The notes beneath the pieces were generated by a model, which saw only the letters and a list, made by a program, of their open reading frames with translations, had not been told where the DNA came from and did not search any database. This document shows, one piece after another, positions 1 to 5,230 of a stretch of 5,230 nucleotides of DNA. Location: contig JALSHW010000050.1 of NCBI GenBank assembly GCA_026982035.1, positions 1-5,230 on the forward strand, read 5' to 3'. Positions within the stretch are counted from its first letter, which is position 1. Each line of letters begins with the position of its first letter. The position numbers and the translations under genes are program-made. Origin of the DNA: Phycisphaerales bacterium. GTDB lineage: Bacteria > Planctomycetota > Phycisphaerae > Phycisphaerales > UBA1924.

Positions 1-1
1 G

Positions 2-916
2 TTGCTTGCCACCCACGATGCCACGGCTGAGGAACTCACCGGAGCCGCCCAAGCGATGCGGCGGCAAGTCAGAGGCGTGGAGTACCCACTCAGCGACAAC
101 GCGATCCTGATCGATACCTGTGGCACTGGTGGGGCTCCCAAGACCTTCAATGTTTCGACGGCCGCGGCGATTATTTTGGCTGGAGTCCAACCGCCCGCTG
201 GCTCGGGCATCGAGCGGATTCAGGTTGCCAAGCATGGGAACCGCTCGCGGACTGGACGGGGATCGGCCGAGGTGTTGATGGCGTTGGGGGTTCAGGTCGA
301 TGCGTCCGTTGAGACGCAGACCAGGTGTCTTGAGGAGGCCGGGGTTTGTTTTTGCTTTGCGGTGAATCATCATCCTGCGGTCAAGTACGCGATGCCTGCG
401 CGGAAGTCGTTGGGTGTACCGACGATTTTCAATGCTATTGGGCCTTTGACCAACCCGGCTGGTGCCCAGCACCAACTCATCGGGGTCTACAAAGATGAAC
501 TGGTGCTGCCGATGGCTCAGACACTTCTAAACCTGGGCACCACGCGGGCGATGGTGGTGCATTCGACCGATGGGCTTGATGAACTTTCGACCACCGCCCC
601 GACTCGGGTGGTGCATGTCTGTGATGGTCAACTGCGTGAGGAACTTGTTGATGCTGCGACGCTGGGCATGGAGCGGGTGACGATTGAGGCGGTGCAGGCC
701 AGCGATGTGGAACACAGTGCCCAGATTCTTCGGTCCATTGTGGACAATGAACCCTCGGCCTTTGCGGAGATGGCGTTGCTGACGGTGGCTGGTGGATTGG
801 TGGTTGCTGGGGTTGCCGATGGATTTGGTGAGGGGATCGAGCTTGGACGGGCGACGGTTGCTTTGGGCCATGCCAGAGCGGCTCTTGATGCGTTGGTGTC
901 GATTTCCAACGATTAA
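2..916 (+). CDS. trpD: Anthranilate phosphoribosyltransferase, 5'-truncated by window edge
   Basis: TrpD transfers the phosphoribosyl group of PRPP to anthranilate, giving phosphoribosyl-anthranilate in the cytoplasmic tryptophan pathway. Visible hallmarks, numbered from the first in-window codon, are DTCGTGG (38-44, PRPP loop), FNVSTAAA (49-56), VAKHGNRS (75-82), ARKSLGVPTIFNAIGPLTNP (133-152, holding the Arg expected to contact anthranilate) and GLDELS (191-196, the Asp-Glu pair for Mg-PRPP). The C-terminus looks complete and ends in TAA. The 304 visible residues fall about 35-40 short of the usual length of roughly 340. The first residues match the family's internal helix before the EEL-x-GAA-x-AMR segment, so the true start lies off the left edge and the leading TTG is not a start. 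Oddities are Ala where the family usually has Asp after GTGG, a roughly ten-residue insertion (around 63-74) before VAKHGNR, and a shortened loop after it (83-87). Its end lies 7 bp from the convergent kinase gene. Confidence 0.95.
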   Translation: MLATHDATAEELTGAAQAMRRQVRGVEYPLSDNAILIDTCGTGGAPKTFNVSTAAAIILAGVQPPAGSGIERIQVAKHGNRSRTGRGSAEVLMALGVQVDASVETQTRCLEEAGVCFCFAVNHHPAVKYAMPARKSLGVPTIFNAIGPLTNPAGAQHQLIGVYKDELVLPMAQTLLNLGTTRAMVVHSTDGLDELSTTAPTRVVHVCDGQLREELVDAATLGMERVTIEAVQASDVEHSAQILRSIVDNEPSAFAEMALLTVAGGLVVAGVADGFGEGIELGRATVALGHARAALDALVSISND

Positions 917-923
917 GTCTCGC

Positions 924-3194
924 TCAATCTGGAATCGCCGCCAGGCCATTCTTGGCGAGAAGGCCGAGGACTGTGGGGACCGTGTTCTCATCGAGCCGTT
1001 GGATCGTGTGGAAGTTCTCACCGACCAGAATCATCTTTGGCTCGTTGGTTTCTGGATCGACGGTCAACACCATCACGGCATCGGCGGCCGGGTTGCCGCT
1101 GACCCATTGGCCAGAGCGGATGATGAACTCGTCGGAATCGCTCGGATTGGCACCGATGGCGTTGCGGTAATCAGCCAGTAGTTCAATGTCGTCCTGTGTT
1201 GCGACTCTGGTCAGGTCGCCAAAGACATCCACGCCATGATCGTCGAGGATTTCGAGACCCTGACTCAACGCGGCGTAGGTCTTGGGATCCATCGACCCTG
1301 CGTACTGAAAGACCAGAAGCATCTGGGCATCAACTCTGGGAAGATCGGCTGGGACTTGGACCACTTGTTGGCTTGGCGTGCTGGGGAACATTGGGGGCAT
1401 CGGGGTATTGGGCGTGCCAAAGACGGACTCTGCTGTGAGCAATGCGCCAACGACCACCACGCCACCAAACAATACGGCAAGCCCGAGGAGCCCTGCAAAG
1501 ACCACGCCTACGCCTGGTGAGTTCTTGTACGCTCCTGTCTTGCGACGGGTATTGGCGCGGTGACGCATCGACTGGGCACGCTTGCGAGCGTCGCGGACCT
1601 GATCCTTGGCGGATTTACGCTGATCGACAGGAACGATTCGAGGATCAAACGACGGGGCGTCATCGACGACAAAGCCCTTGTTTTTCTGGGCTGGCGGGGC
1701 ATGTTGAACATGTGGCTTGCCAGCAACCGCGTACTTGCCAGACCACCAACCAACAAGATTGACCTTCGGACGAGCAACACGCCGGCCATCGTTGACTGGC
1801 TTTGATGGCACAGGCGAACCAACCCGCTGAGACGGGGCGGCGCCGTAGATCGGCATGGGTTCGGGGATGGGTTCTGGATCAATGTTGTCGCCGAGTTTGA
1901 CACTCGGAAGATCGGCGGGTTTGACGGAAAACGGATCGCTTGCCAGCATCACCACGCGCAGGTCTGCGAGCATGGCCGCCGAGCTTGGGTAGCGGCGGTC
2001 ATATTCAGCCATCGCCCGGCGGACAATCCAGCGAAGAGAATCAGGGCATCGTTTGGTGATCTGTGAGAGCCCGGAGTGGGCTGGGAATGAGTTTTCGACC
2101 ATTGAATACAGCACCGCACCGGCGGCGTAGACATCGAACTTTGAACCATCAATCTGATGCACCTTCACGCCACGCAAGGCCTGTCTCACGAGTTCGGGGT
2201 CGCGGAAGTATTCGGTGCCGTGGGTCGTCAGGGTCATGGCTGAGCGCAATGGGGTGACGAGTCCAAAGTCAACCAGGTGTGCTTTGGCGTCGCCGTGCTT
2301 GCCGTCGATGATGATGTTGTCGGGTTTGACATCTTTGTGCCAGAGCCCTGAGCGGTGGTAGGTGTCGAGGATCGTGAGCAGATCGTCGGCGTAGCCGATG
2401 GTGTATTTGAGTTGGGTATCGTCGAGGCCTTCGCGCGGGGACAGCGAGTGCATGCGTTTGGTGACGGCTGAGAGCGACTCGCCTGGCACATAGCGCATGA
2501 CATAGAAGAATCGCTCGGCGGTCAGTTCGTGTTCAAGCACCAATCCGAGTTTGCGGGCCGCATCCAAGGCCCGCGATTCGCGGACGATCTGAGGCATCGA
2601 CGATCCATCATGGAGTGAAAACACTTTGATGACGACCTGATCGACATCAATGCTCCGCTTGGCAAAGACGGCTTGTTTGATTTCGTTGGGTTCGGCGATG
2701 TAGAGTTTTCCGCCTGATCCGCCGCCTTTGAGTGAGCCGACGATGGTGTAGCCGTCGAAGACCCCGACTCGTTTTTTGTTGGGTTTGTCGCTGGTCGGCG
2801 CGGCGGCCATGGCGTCGGGGACGCGTTGCTCGACGCCTTCGAGGGCTTTAGAGAGCCCGAGCAATCGTGCGGGGTTGCCGATGAAGAGGCGATAGAGGCA
2901 GCGGATCGCCGAGTGACATTCGAGCGAAAACGCTTTGGCCAAGTGTTTGGATCGTGACCATCTTCCCACCACAATCGCCAAGACGACCAATGGGGCAAAA
3001 ATCAACGCCGCCAGTACCGCGCCGACGAAGCGGAGGGTATCGGTGACGGTCGCGCCAATGAAAGTGAAGATGTTTTTGAGGACCTTCAGCGTCAGCGAGA
3101 AGATCGTGCCAAACAAAAAGATCACCGCCGCCAGCACGAATGCTCCGGCAAGGACGGCAAGGATGACTCCAAAGATTGTTCCAACTGGTGACAT
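924..3194 (-). CDS. Transmembrane Ser/Thr protein kinase with unknown extracytoplasmic C-terminal domain
   Basis: This 756-residue protein is a Hanks-type kinase. Residues 4-33 and 55-77 are strongly hydrophobic and form a likely membrane hairpin, followed by basic RWSRSKH. The catalytic domain spans about 147-415: Gly-rich loop GGGSGG (157-162), VVIK with Lys190, candidate alpha-C Glu206, catalytic HKDVKPDN (286-293, Asp288, Lys290, Asn293), DFG (309-311), GTEYFRDPE (326-334) and DVYAAG (354-359). A Pro-rich linker (about 425-530) and a very basic stretch (529-557) lead to a third membrane segment (562-587). The last ~170 residues match no family I recognise. Positive charges flank the cytoplasmic side, so the kinase domain should be inside and the C-terminal domain outside. 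HKD replaces the usual HRD. The gene follows the sigma-factor gene by 27 bp on the same strand, probably as one operon. The start is the only Met before residue 129 that keeps the membrane hairpin; its ribosome site is weak (GGGG at 3204-3207, 9 nt away). The direct substrate is unknown. Confidence 0.95.
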   Translation of the reverse strand: MSPVGTIFGVILAVLAGAFVLAAVIFLFGTIFSLTLKVLKNIFTFIGATVTDTLRFVGAVLAALIFAPLVVLAIVVGRWSRSKHLAKAFSLECHSAIRCLYRLFIGNPARLLGLSKALEGVEQRVPDAMAAAPTSDKPNKKRVGVFDGYTIVGSLKGGGSGGKLYIAEPNEIKQAVFAKRSIDVDQVVIKVFSLHDGSSMPQIVRESRALDAARKLGLVLEHELTAERFFYVMRYVPGESLSAVTKRMHSLSPREGLDDTQLKYTIGYADDLLTILDTYHRSGLWHKDVKPDNIIIDGKHGDAKAHLVDFGLVTPLRSAMTLTTHGTEYFRDPELVRQALRGVKVHQIDGSKFDVYAAGAVLYSMVENSFPAHSGLSQITKRCPDSLRWIVRRAMAEYDRRYPSSAAMLADLRVVMLASDPFSVKPADLPSVKLGDNIDPEPIPEPMPIYGAAPSQRVGSPVPSKPVNDGRRVARPKVNLVGWWSGKYAVAGKPHVQHAPPAQKNKGFVVDDAPSFDPRIVPVDQRKSAKDQVRDARKRAQSMRHRANTRRKTGAYKNSPGVGVVFAGLLGLAVLFGGVVVVGALLTAESVFGTPNTPMPPMFPSTPSQQVVQVPADLPRVDAQMLLVFQYAGSMDPKTYAALSQGLEILDDHGVDVFGDLTRVATQDDIELLADYRNAIGANPSDSDEFIIRSGQWVSGNPAADAVMVLTVDPETNEPKMILVGENFHTIQRLDENTVPTVLGLLAKNGLAAIPD

Positions 3195-3221
3195 TGGCGG
3201 TTGCCCCGTTCTCTCAGGCGT

Positions 3222-4004
3222 TCAAAGCAAGTTTTGCTCATCAACGGCCCGAAGCTCCATCTGCCGGTGATAGATGTCCCCGATGGCTTCGTCGAACGAA
3301 ACATCGGTGGACTTGTCAACGGGCCCGGCTTGCCCGTCATCCTCAGTGTTGGGATTCAACAAGAGTCCATTTCGTGAGGCCTCATCAAGCTCCTCATTGG
3401 TGAATGAATAGATCGAAATGACTTCCTGAAGCCGGCTGCGCAACATATCACGGACCTTGCTGAGCCGTCTGGAAACCGTGGGCTCTGACACCCCCACCGC
3501 CTCGGCGACTTCCTTACCACTCTGCCCATCAAGCACACGCATCCGATAGATCGAGAAATCCATGAAATCGCACTCGGATTCGACTTTGCGGATCGCCGCT
3601 TCGACCTTTGCGCGGAAGACCGAGGCCTCGTATTCTTCGTCGACACCCATCGAGGCGTCGGCGACCATCCAGCGTTCGTCAAACTCGGCGTTGGCCTTGC
3701 CTGCGCCTCGTTTGAGGGCCATTCTTCGGTCGATTTCGTCGCCAAGAACATGCTTGGCGATGGCCAAGAGCCATGTTGAGAATCGGGCTCCGCGCGCGGG
3801 GTCGTATCGTTCGATGGATTTGGAGAGGGCGGCGAGTGTTTCTTGGGAGAGATCGCGCGCCGTTTCGACGCCGATGCGTCCTTTGCCCCAGCGGGTGAGC
3901 TGGATGCGGATGACCGGGCCGAAGGTTTCCCAGAGTTCAAACCACGCCGCTTCGTCGTTGTCACGGAGCCGGGCGATGAAGCTGGTTGTCATATTGGTAA
4001 GCAT
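3222..4004 (-). CDS. ECF-type RNA polymerase sigma factor with C-terminal extension
   Basis: This 260-residue sigma-70 family protein would direct RNA polymerase to a specific promoter set. Region 2 covers about residues 9-95, with DLSQETL (51-57), ERYDPARGARFSTW (65-78) and a region 2.4-like helix ending IDRR (91-94). A linker of about 45 residues follows. Region 4 covers about 140-195, with the helix-turn-helix GKEVAEAVGVSEPTVSRRLS (163-182). Regions 1.2 and 3 are absent, as expected for the ECF group. Residues 196-260 form an acidic extension beyond region 4 that most ECF factors lack. ATG at 4004 is preferred because AAAGGG lies 4 nt upstream; the alternative ATG at 3992 has no such site. 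The kinase gene follows directly downstream, and no anti-sigma gene is seen. Kinase-linked ECF groups are known in planctomycetes and elsewhere, and in some the sigma factor is activated by phosphorylation. That this one is controlled so is inference. Confidence 0.93.
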   Translation of the reverse strand: MLTNMTTSFIARLRDNDEAAWFELWETFGPVIRIQLTRWGKGRIGVETARDLSQETLAALSKSIERYDPARGARFSTWLLAIAKHVLGDEIDRRMALKRGAGKANAEFDERWMVADASMGVDEEYEASVFRAKVEAAIRKVESECDFMDFSIYRMRVLDGQSGKEVAEAVGVSEPTVSRRLSKVRDMLRSRLQEVISIYSFTNEELDEASRNGLLLNPNTEDDGQAGPVDKSTDVSFDEAIGDIYHRQMELRAVDEQNLL

Positions 4005-4008
4005 GAGA

Positions 4009-4014
4009 CCCTTT
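4009..4014 (-). promoter_or_regulatory. Candidate ribosome binding site of the sigma-factor gene
   Basis: The minus strand reads AAAGGG here, 4 nt before the ATG at 4004. The spacing is short, but no comparable purine run precedes the in-frame ATG at 3992. The site therefore favours the upstream start, which adds the residues MLTN. Confidence 0.5.
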
Positions 4015-4082
4015 CGATGCGATGCTGGGAATCCCTTATTGGGCGTTTTGACTGATGGGTTTCACCCGGTTTGTGTCTGTAT

Positions 4083-4108
4083 AAGCATACCCGGACGGGC
4101 GGGTGCTT
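4083..4108. repeat. Imperfect inverted repeat near the sigma-factor promoter region
   Basis: AAGC (4083-4086) and ACCCG (4089-4093) pair with CGGGT (4100-4104) and GCTT (4105-4108) around a 6-nt loop, leaving a 2-nt bulge at 4087-4088. It lies about 80 bp upstream of the sigma-factor start. It overlaps the minus-strand TATGCT that might serve as a -10 element. It could be an operator or a structure in the leader RNA. No T-run follows on either strand, so it is not a classical terminator. Confidence 0.4.
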
Positions 4109-4249
4109 CGTTGCAGAATCTCAAATTGAACCATGATTGAGCGTCATCAGGGGCCATTTTGTAGATTTTTGTTCCCAACATGAAATCAAAGACACCCAAA
4201 TCCCACAGAGTGTGCGTCGGGACATTCACCGGCAACCAAGGAAATAACC

Positions 4250-4268
4250 CGGTTCAAACATTGAACCG
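4250..4268. repeat. Perfect 8-bp inverted repeat, candidate operator or leader hairpin
   Basis: CGGTTCAA (4250-4257) and TTGAACCG (4261-4268) are exact reverse complements separated by ACA. The site lies 51 bp upstream of the coiled-coil gene's ATG. As DNA it has the form of a binding site for a dimeric regulator; as RNA it would form a tight stem with a 3-nt loop. The half-site TTGAACC recurs once more at 4126-4132, nearer the sigma-factor gene. No T-run follows, so a terminator is unlikely. Confidence 0.6.
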
Positions 4269-4280
4269 ATCACCACACAC

Positions 4281-4296
4281 GCCGGAATGGTCCGGC
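4281..4296. repeat. Perfect 6-bp hairpin just upstream of the coiled-coil gene's ribosome site
   Basis: GCCGGA (4281-4286) and TCCGGC (4291-4296) are exact complements around the loop ATGG. The structure ends 12 nt before the AGGAG ribosome site, so if transcribed it sits in the 5' leader. It could affect translation or mRNA stability. A GC-rich 6-bp stem can also arise by chance. Confidence 0.45.
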
Positions 4297-4308
4297 ACAT
4301 GAGTATTT

Positions 4309-4313
4309 AGGAG
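4309..4313 (+). promoter_or_regulatory. Ribosome binding site of the coiled-coil protein gene
   Basis: AGGAG lies 6 nt before the ATG at 4320, an ideal spacing. An in-frame TAG at 4308-4310 overlaps this site and rules out any longer reading frame upstream. The start is therefore firmly set. Confidence 0.85.
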
Positions 4314-4319
4314 ACTGCC

Positions 4320-5230
4320 ATGGGATGCTGCTTTGGAAAAACTATCGTGCGAGGCGTCGTGATCACCGCCCTGGCCGGCGGCGTACTGGTCGCGGTCGCG
4401 GGCCCACAACGGGTCGGCTACATGTTCCACCAGGTTCAATCCAATGTCATCGGTGCCATTGATGAAAATATCCAAGACCCCATCATGCTGCGGGCCCAGA
4501 TCAAAAATCTCGAAGCCCAGTATCCACAGAAGATCGCCGAGGTTCGGTCGGATTTGACCGAGGTTCAGACACAGATCAGCCAGCTTGATCGTGAGTTGCA
4601 GGTCGCCGTCAAGGTTGTTGCGTTGGCATCGTCTGATCTGGAAACCGTCTCAGACCAACTCACCCAGGCCCGCTACACCCAAGATGCCAATCCTGGCGCG
4701 ATCGTCCGTGTGTCGTTCAATAATCGGGCCGTCGATCTTGACGATGCCTACGCCAAGCGGAACCAGATTCAGCAGACCCGCGACATGTACGCGGCTCGTG
4801 CTACGGATCTGAACACCGACCTTGGATACCTGAGCGACCAGGAGCAACAGCTCGCCGATCTGCTCGAACGGCTCGAATCAGAACGGTCTGAGTTCCAAGC
4901 CAAGTTGTTCCAACTCGATGCCCAGATCGACACGATCGCCCGCAATGAACGCTTGATCGACATGATGGAAGACCGTCAAGACACCATTGATGCCCATTCG
5001 ACCTTCCAAGCCAACTCGCTGGACCAGCTCAACGGACGGCTCTCAAGTATCCGCACCGAACAGCGTGCCCGGCTCGAAGCGATCGCTGGACGCGATGCGG
5101 ACAAGAACTATGTTGATGAGGCCGAGTTCCTGATCGACCAAGAGGGGCTCGTCCAAGAGTTTGAGAGCGACCACAATCTGACGGCTCCCAAGAACATCCG
5201 TGGCTTCAACATCGACCCAACAATCATCGA
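4320..5230 (+). CDS. Membrane-anchored coiled-coil protein, cut by the right window edge
   Basis: An uninterrupted frame of 303 codons runs from ATG 4320 to the window end; no stop is reached. A short basic N-terminus (Lys7, Arg11) precedes a hydrophobic segment (about 9-28), which is either a membrane anchor or a signal peptide with possible cleavage after AVA (25-27). The rest is rich in Gln, Glu, Asp, Leu and Arg. Residues about 52-118 and 148-256 look like two long coiled-coil helices. They are split by a non-helical segment (about 122-146) containing NPGAIVRVSFNNRAVDLDDA. Cysteine is confined to positions 3 and 4. This architecture recalls a family of uncharacterised planctomycetal coiled-coil proteins with one N-terminal membrane segment; that is from memory, not a search. 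It is transcribed divergently from the sigma-kinase operon, so co-regulation is possible. The molecular function is unknown. Confidence 0.87.
   Translation, partial: MGCCFGKTIVRGVVITALAGGVLVAVAGPQRVGYMFHQVQSNVIGAIDENIQDPIMLRAQIKNLEAQYPQKIAEVRSDLTEVQTQISQLDRELQVAVKVVALASSDLETVSDQLTQARYTQDANPGAIVRVSFNNRAVDLDDAYAKRNQIQQTRDMYAARATDLNTDLGYLSDQEQQLADLLERLESERSEFQAKLFQLDAQIDTIARNERLIDMMEDRQDTIDAHSTFQANSLDQLNGRLSSIRTEQRARLEAIAGRDADKNYVDEAEFLIDQEGLVQEFESDHNLTAPKNIRGFNIDPTII

Larger units (their letters stand above)
4005..4319. other. Divergent intergenic control region
   Basis: This 315-bp stretch separates the minus-strand sigma-kinase operon from the plus-strand coiled-coil gene and should hold promoters for both. 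It contains a perfect inverted repeat (4250-4268), a perfect short hairpin (4281-4296), an imperfect inverted repeat (4083-4108) and a small GGGT-TTC-ACCC repeat (4057-4067). ACCCGGTT occurs twice (4064-4071 and 4247-4254) and TTGAACC twice on the plus strand (4126-4132 and 4261-4267). No convincing sigma-70 promoter stands out. TTGAGC (4137) with TAGATT (4162) is poor and spaced 19 nt apart. On the minus strand TATGCT (4090-4085) is a possible -10 without a good -35. I found no ECF-type pair of GGAAC and CGTC at proper spacing. A 40-codon open frame at 4180-4302 lacks a ribosome site and is not called. Confidence 0.8.

Noticed and set aside
939..957. A 5-bp stem (CGCCA and TGGCG, 9-nt loop) just after trpD, as a terminator.
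   Set aside because: The stem is short, the loop is long, there is no T-run, and it lies inside the kinase coding sequence.
527..1021. A 164-codon minus-strand frame covering the trpD end and kinase end.
   Set aside because: It is antisense to conserved trpD motifs and overlaps the kinase C-terminus in another frame; its composition is rich in Arg, Ser and His without any motif.
2522..2998. A 158-codon minus-strand frame inside the kinase gene.
   Set aside because: It is in a different frame of the same strand as the kinase, whose Gly-rich loop and Lys190 lie in this stretch. It is a frame shadow, not evidence of a frameshift, as the kinase frame is unbroken.
4048..4085. TTGACT and TATAAG as a plus-strand promoter.
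   Set aside because: The two elements are 26 nt apart, well beyond the 16-18 nt of a working sigma-70 promoter.
3562..4140. A 192-codon open frame on the plus strand opposite the sigma-factor gene.
   Set aside because: It lies antisense to a sigma factor with clear region 2 and 4 motifs. Its translation is Ser- and Arg-rich with no recognisable domain, as expected for a shadow frame in GC-rich DNA.
4180..4302. A 40-codon frame beginning ATG AAA TCA, ending 17 nt before the coiled-coil gene; a possible leader peptide.
   Set aside because: There is no ribosome site upstream of its ATG, it has no recognisable composition such as a regulatory codon run, and it overlaps both inverted repeats. 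Frames of this length are expected by chance.
4320..4334. MGCC at the N-terminus, resembling a eukaryotic lipidation signal or a bacterial lipobox.
   Set aside because: A bacterial lipobox cysteine follows the hydrophobic stretch, while here both cysteines precede it. N-myristoylation of this type is not expected in bacteria.
4254..4475. A 73-codon minus-strand frame across the start of the coiled-coil gene.
   Set aside because: It runs antisense to the well-supported start, ribosome site and membrane segment of the plus-strand gene.

Overview
The window holds three well-supported protein genes and one partial gene running off its right edge. It looks like a chromosomal segment of a moderately GC-rich bacterium, most likely a planctomycete (Planctomycetota, possibly Phycisphaerae-like). 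This is an inference from gene content: an ECF sigma factor directly upstream of a transmembrane Ser/Thr kinase is a typical planctomycetal arrangement, and the coiled-coil membrane protein resembles a family I associate with that phylum. No rRNA, tRNA, CRISPR array or mobile element was seen.

Layout. Positions 2-916 (+) carry the 3' part of trpD (anthranilate phosphoribosyltransferase, tryptophan synthesis), whose N-terminus lies off the left edge. Seven bases later it meets, tail to tail, the end of a minus-strand operon. Read from right to left, that operon is an ECF-type sigma factor (4004-3222) and then a membrane-bound Ser/Thr protein kinase (3194-924), separated by 27 bp. A 315-bp divergent intergenic region (4005-4319) carries two perfect inverted repeats and one imperfect one. 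From 4320 (+) a gene for a single-pass, coiled-coil-rich envelope protein starts and continues past the right edge.

How the genes may work together. The kinase has an N-terminal membrane hairpin, a cytoplasmic catalytic domain with the core catalytic motifs (HKD in place of HRD), a Pro-rich linker, a third membrane segment and a C-terminal domain of unknown family predicted outside the cytoplasm. The sigma factor has regions 2 and 4 plus an acidic C-terminal tail of about 65 residues; no anti-sigma gene is visible between it and the kinase or beside them. The simplest model, which is inference, is an envelope signal sensed by the kinase and passed to the sigma factor by phosphorylation. The divergent coiled-coil gene is a candidate target because it shares the regulatory region. 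trpD is probably an unrelated housekeeping neighbour.
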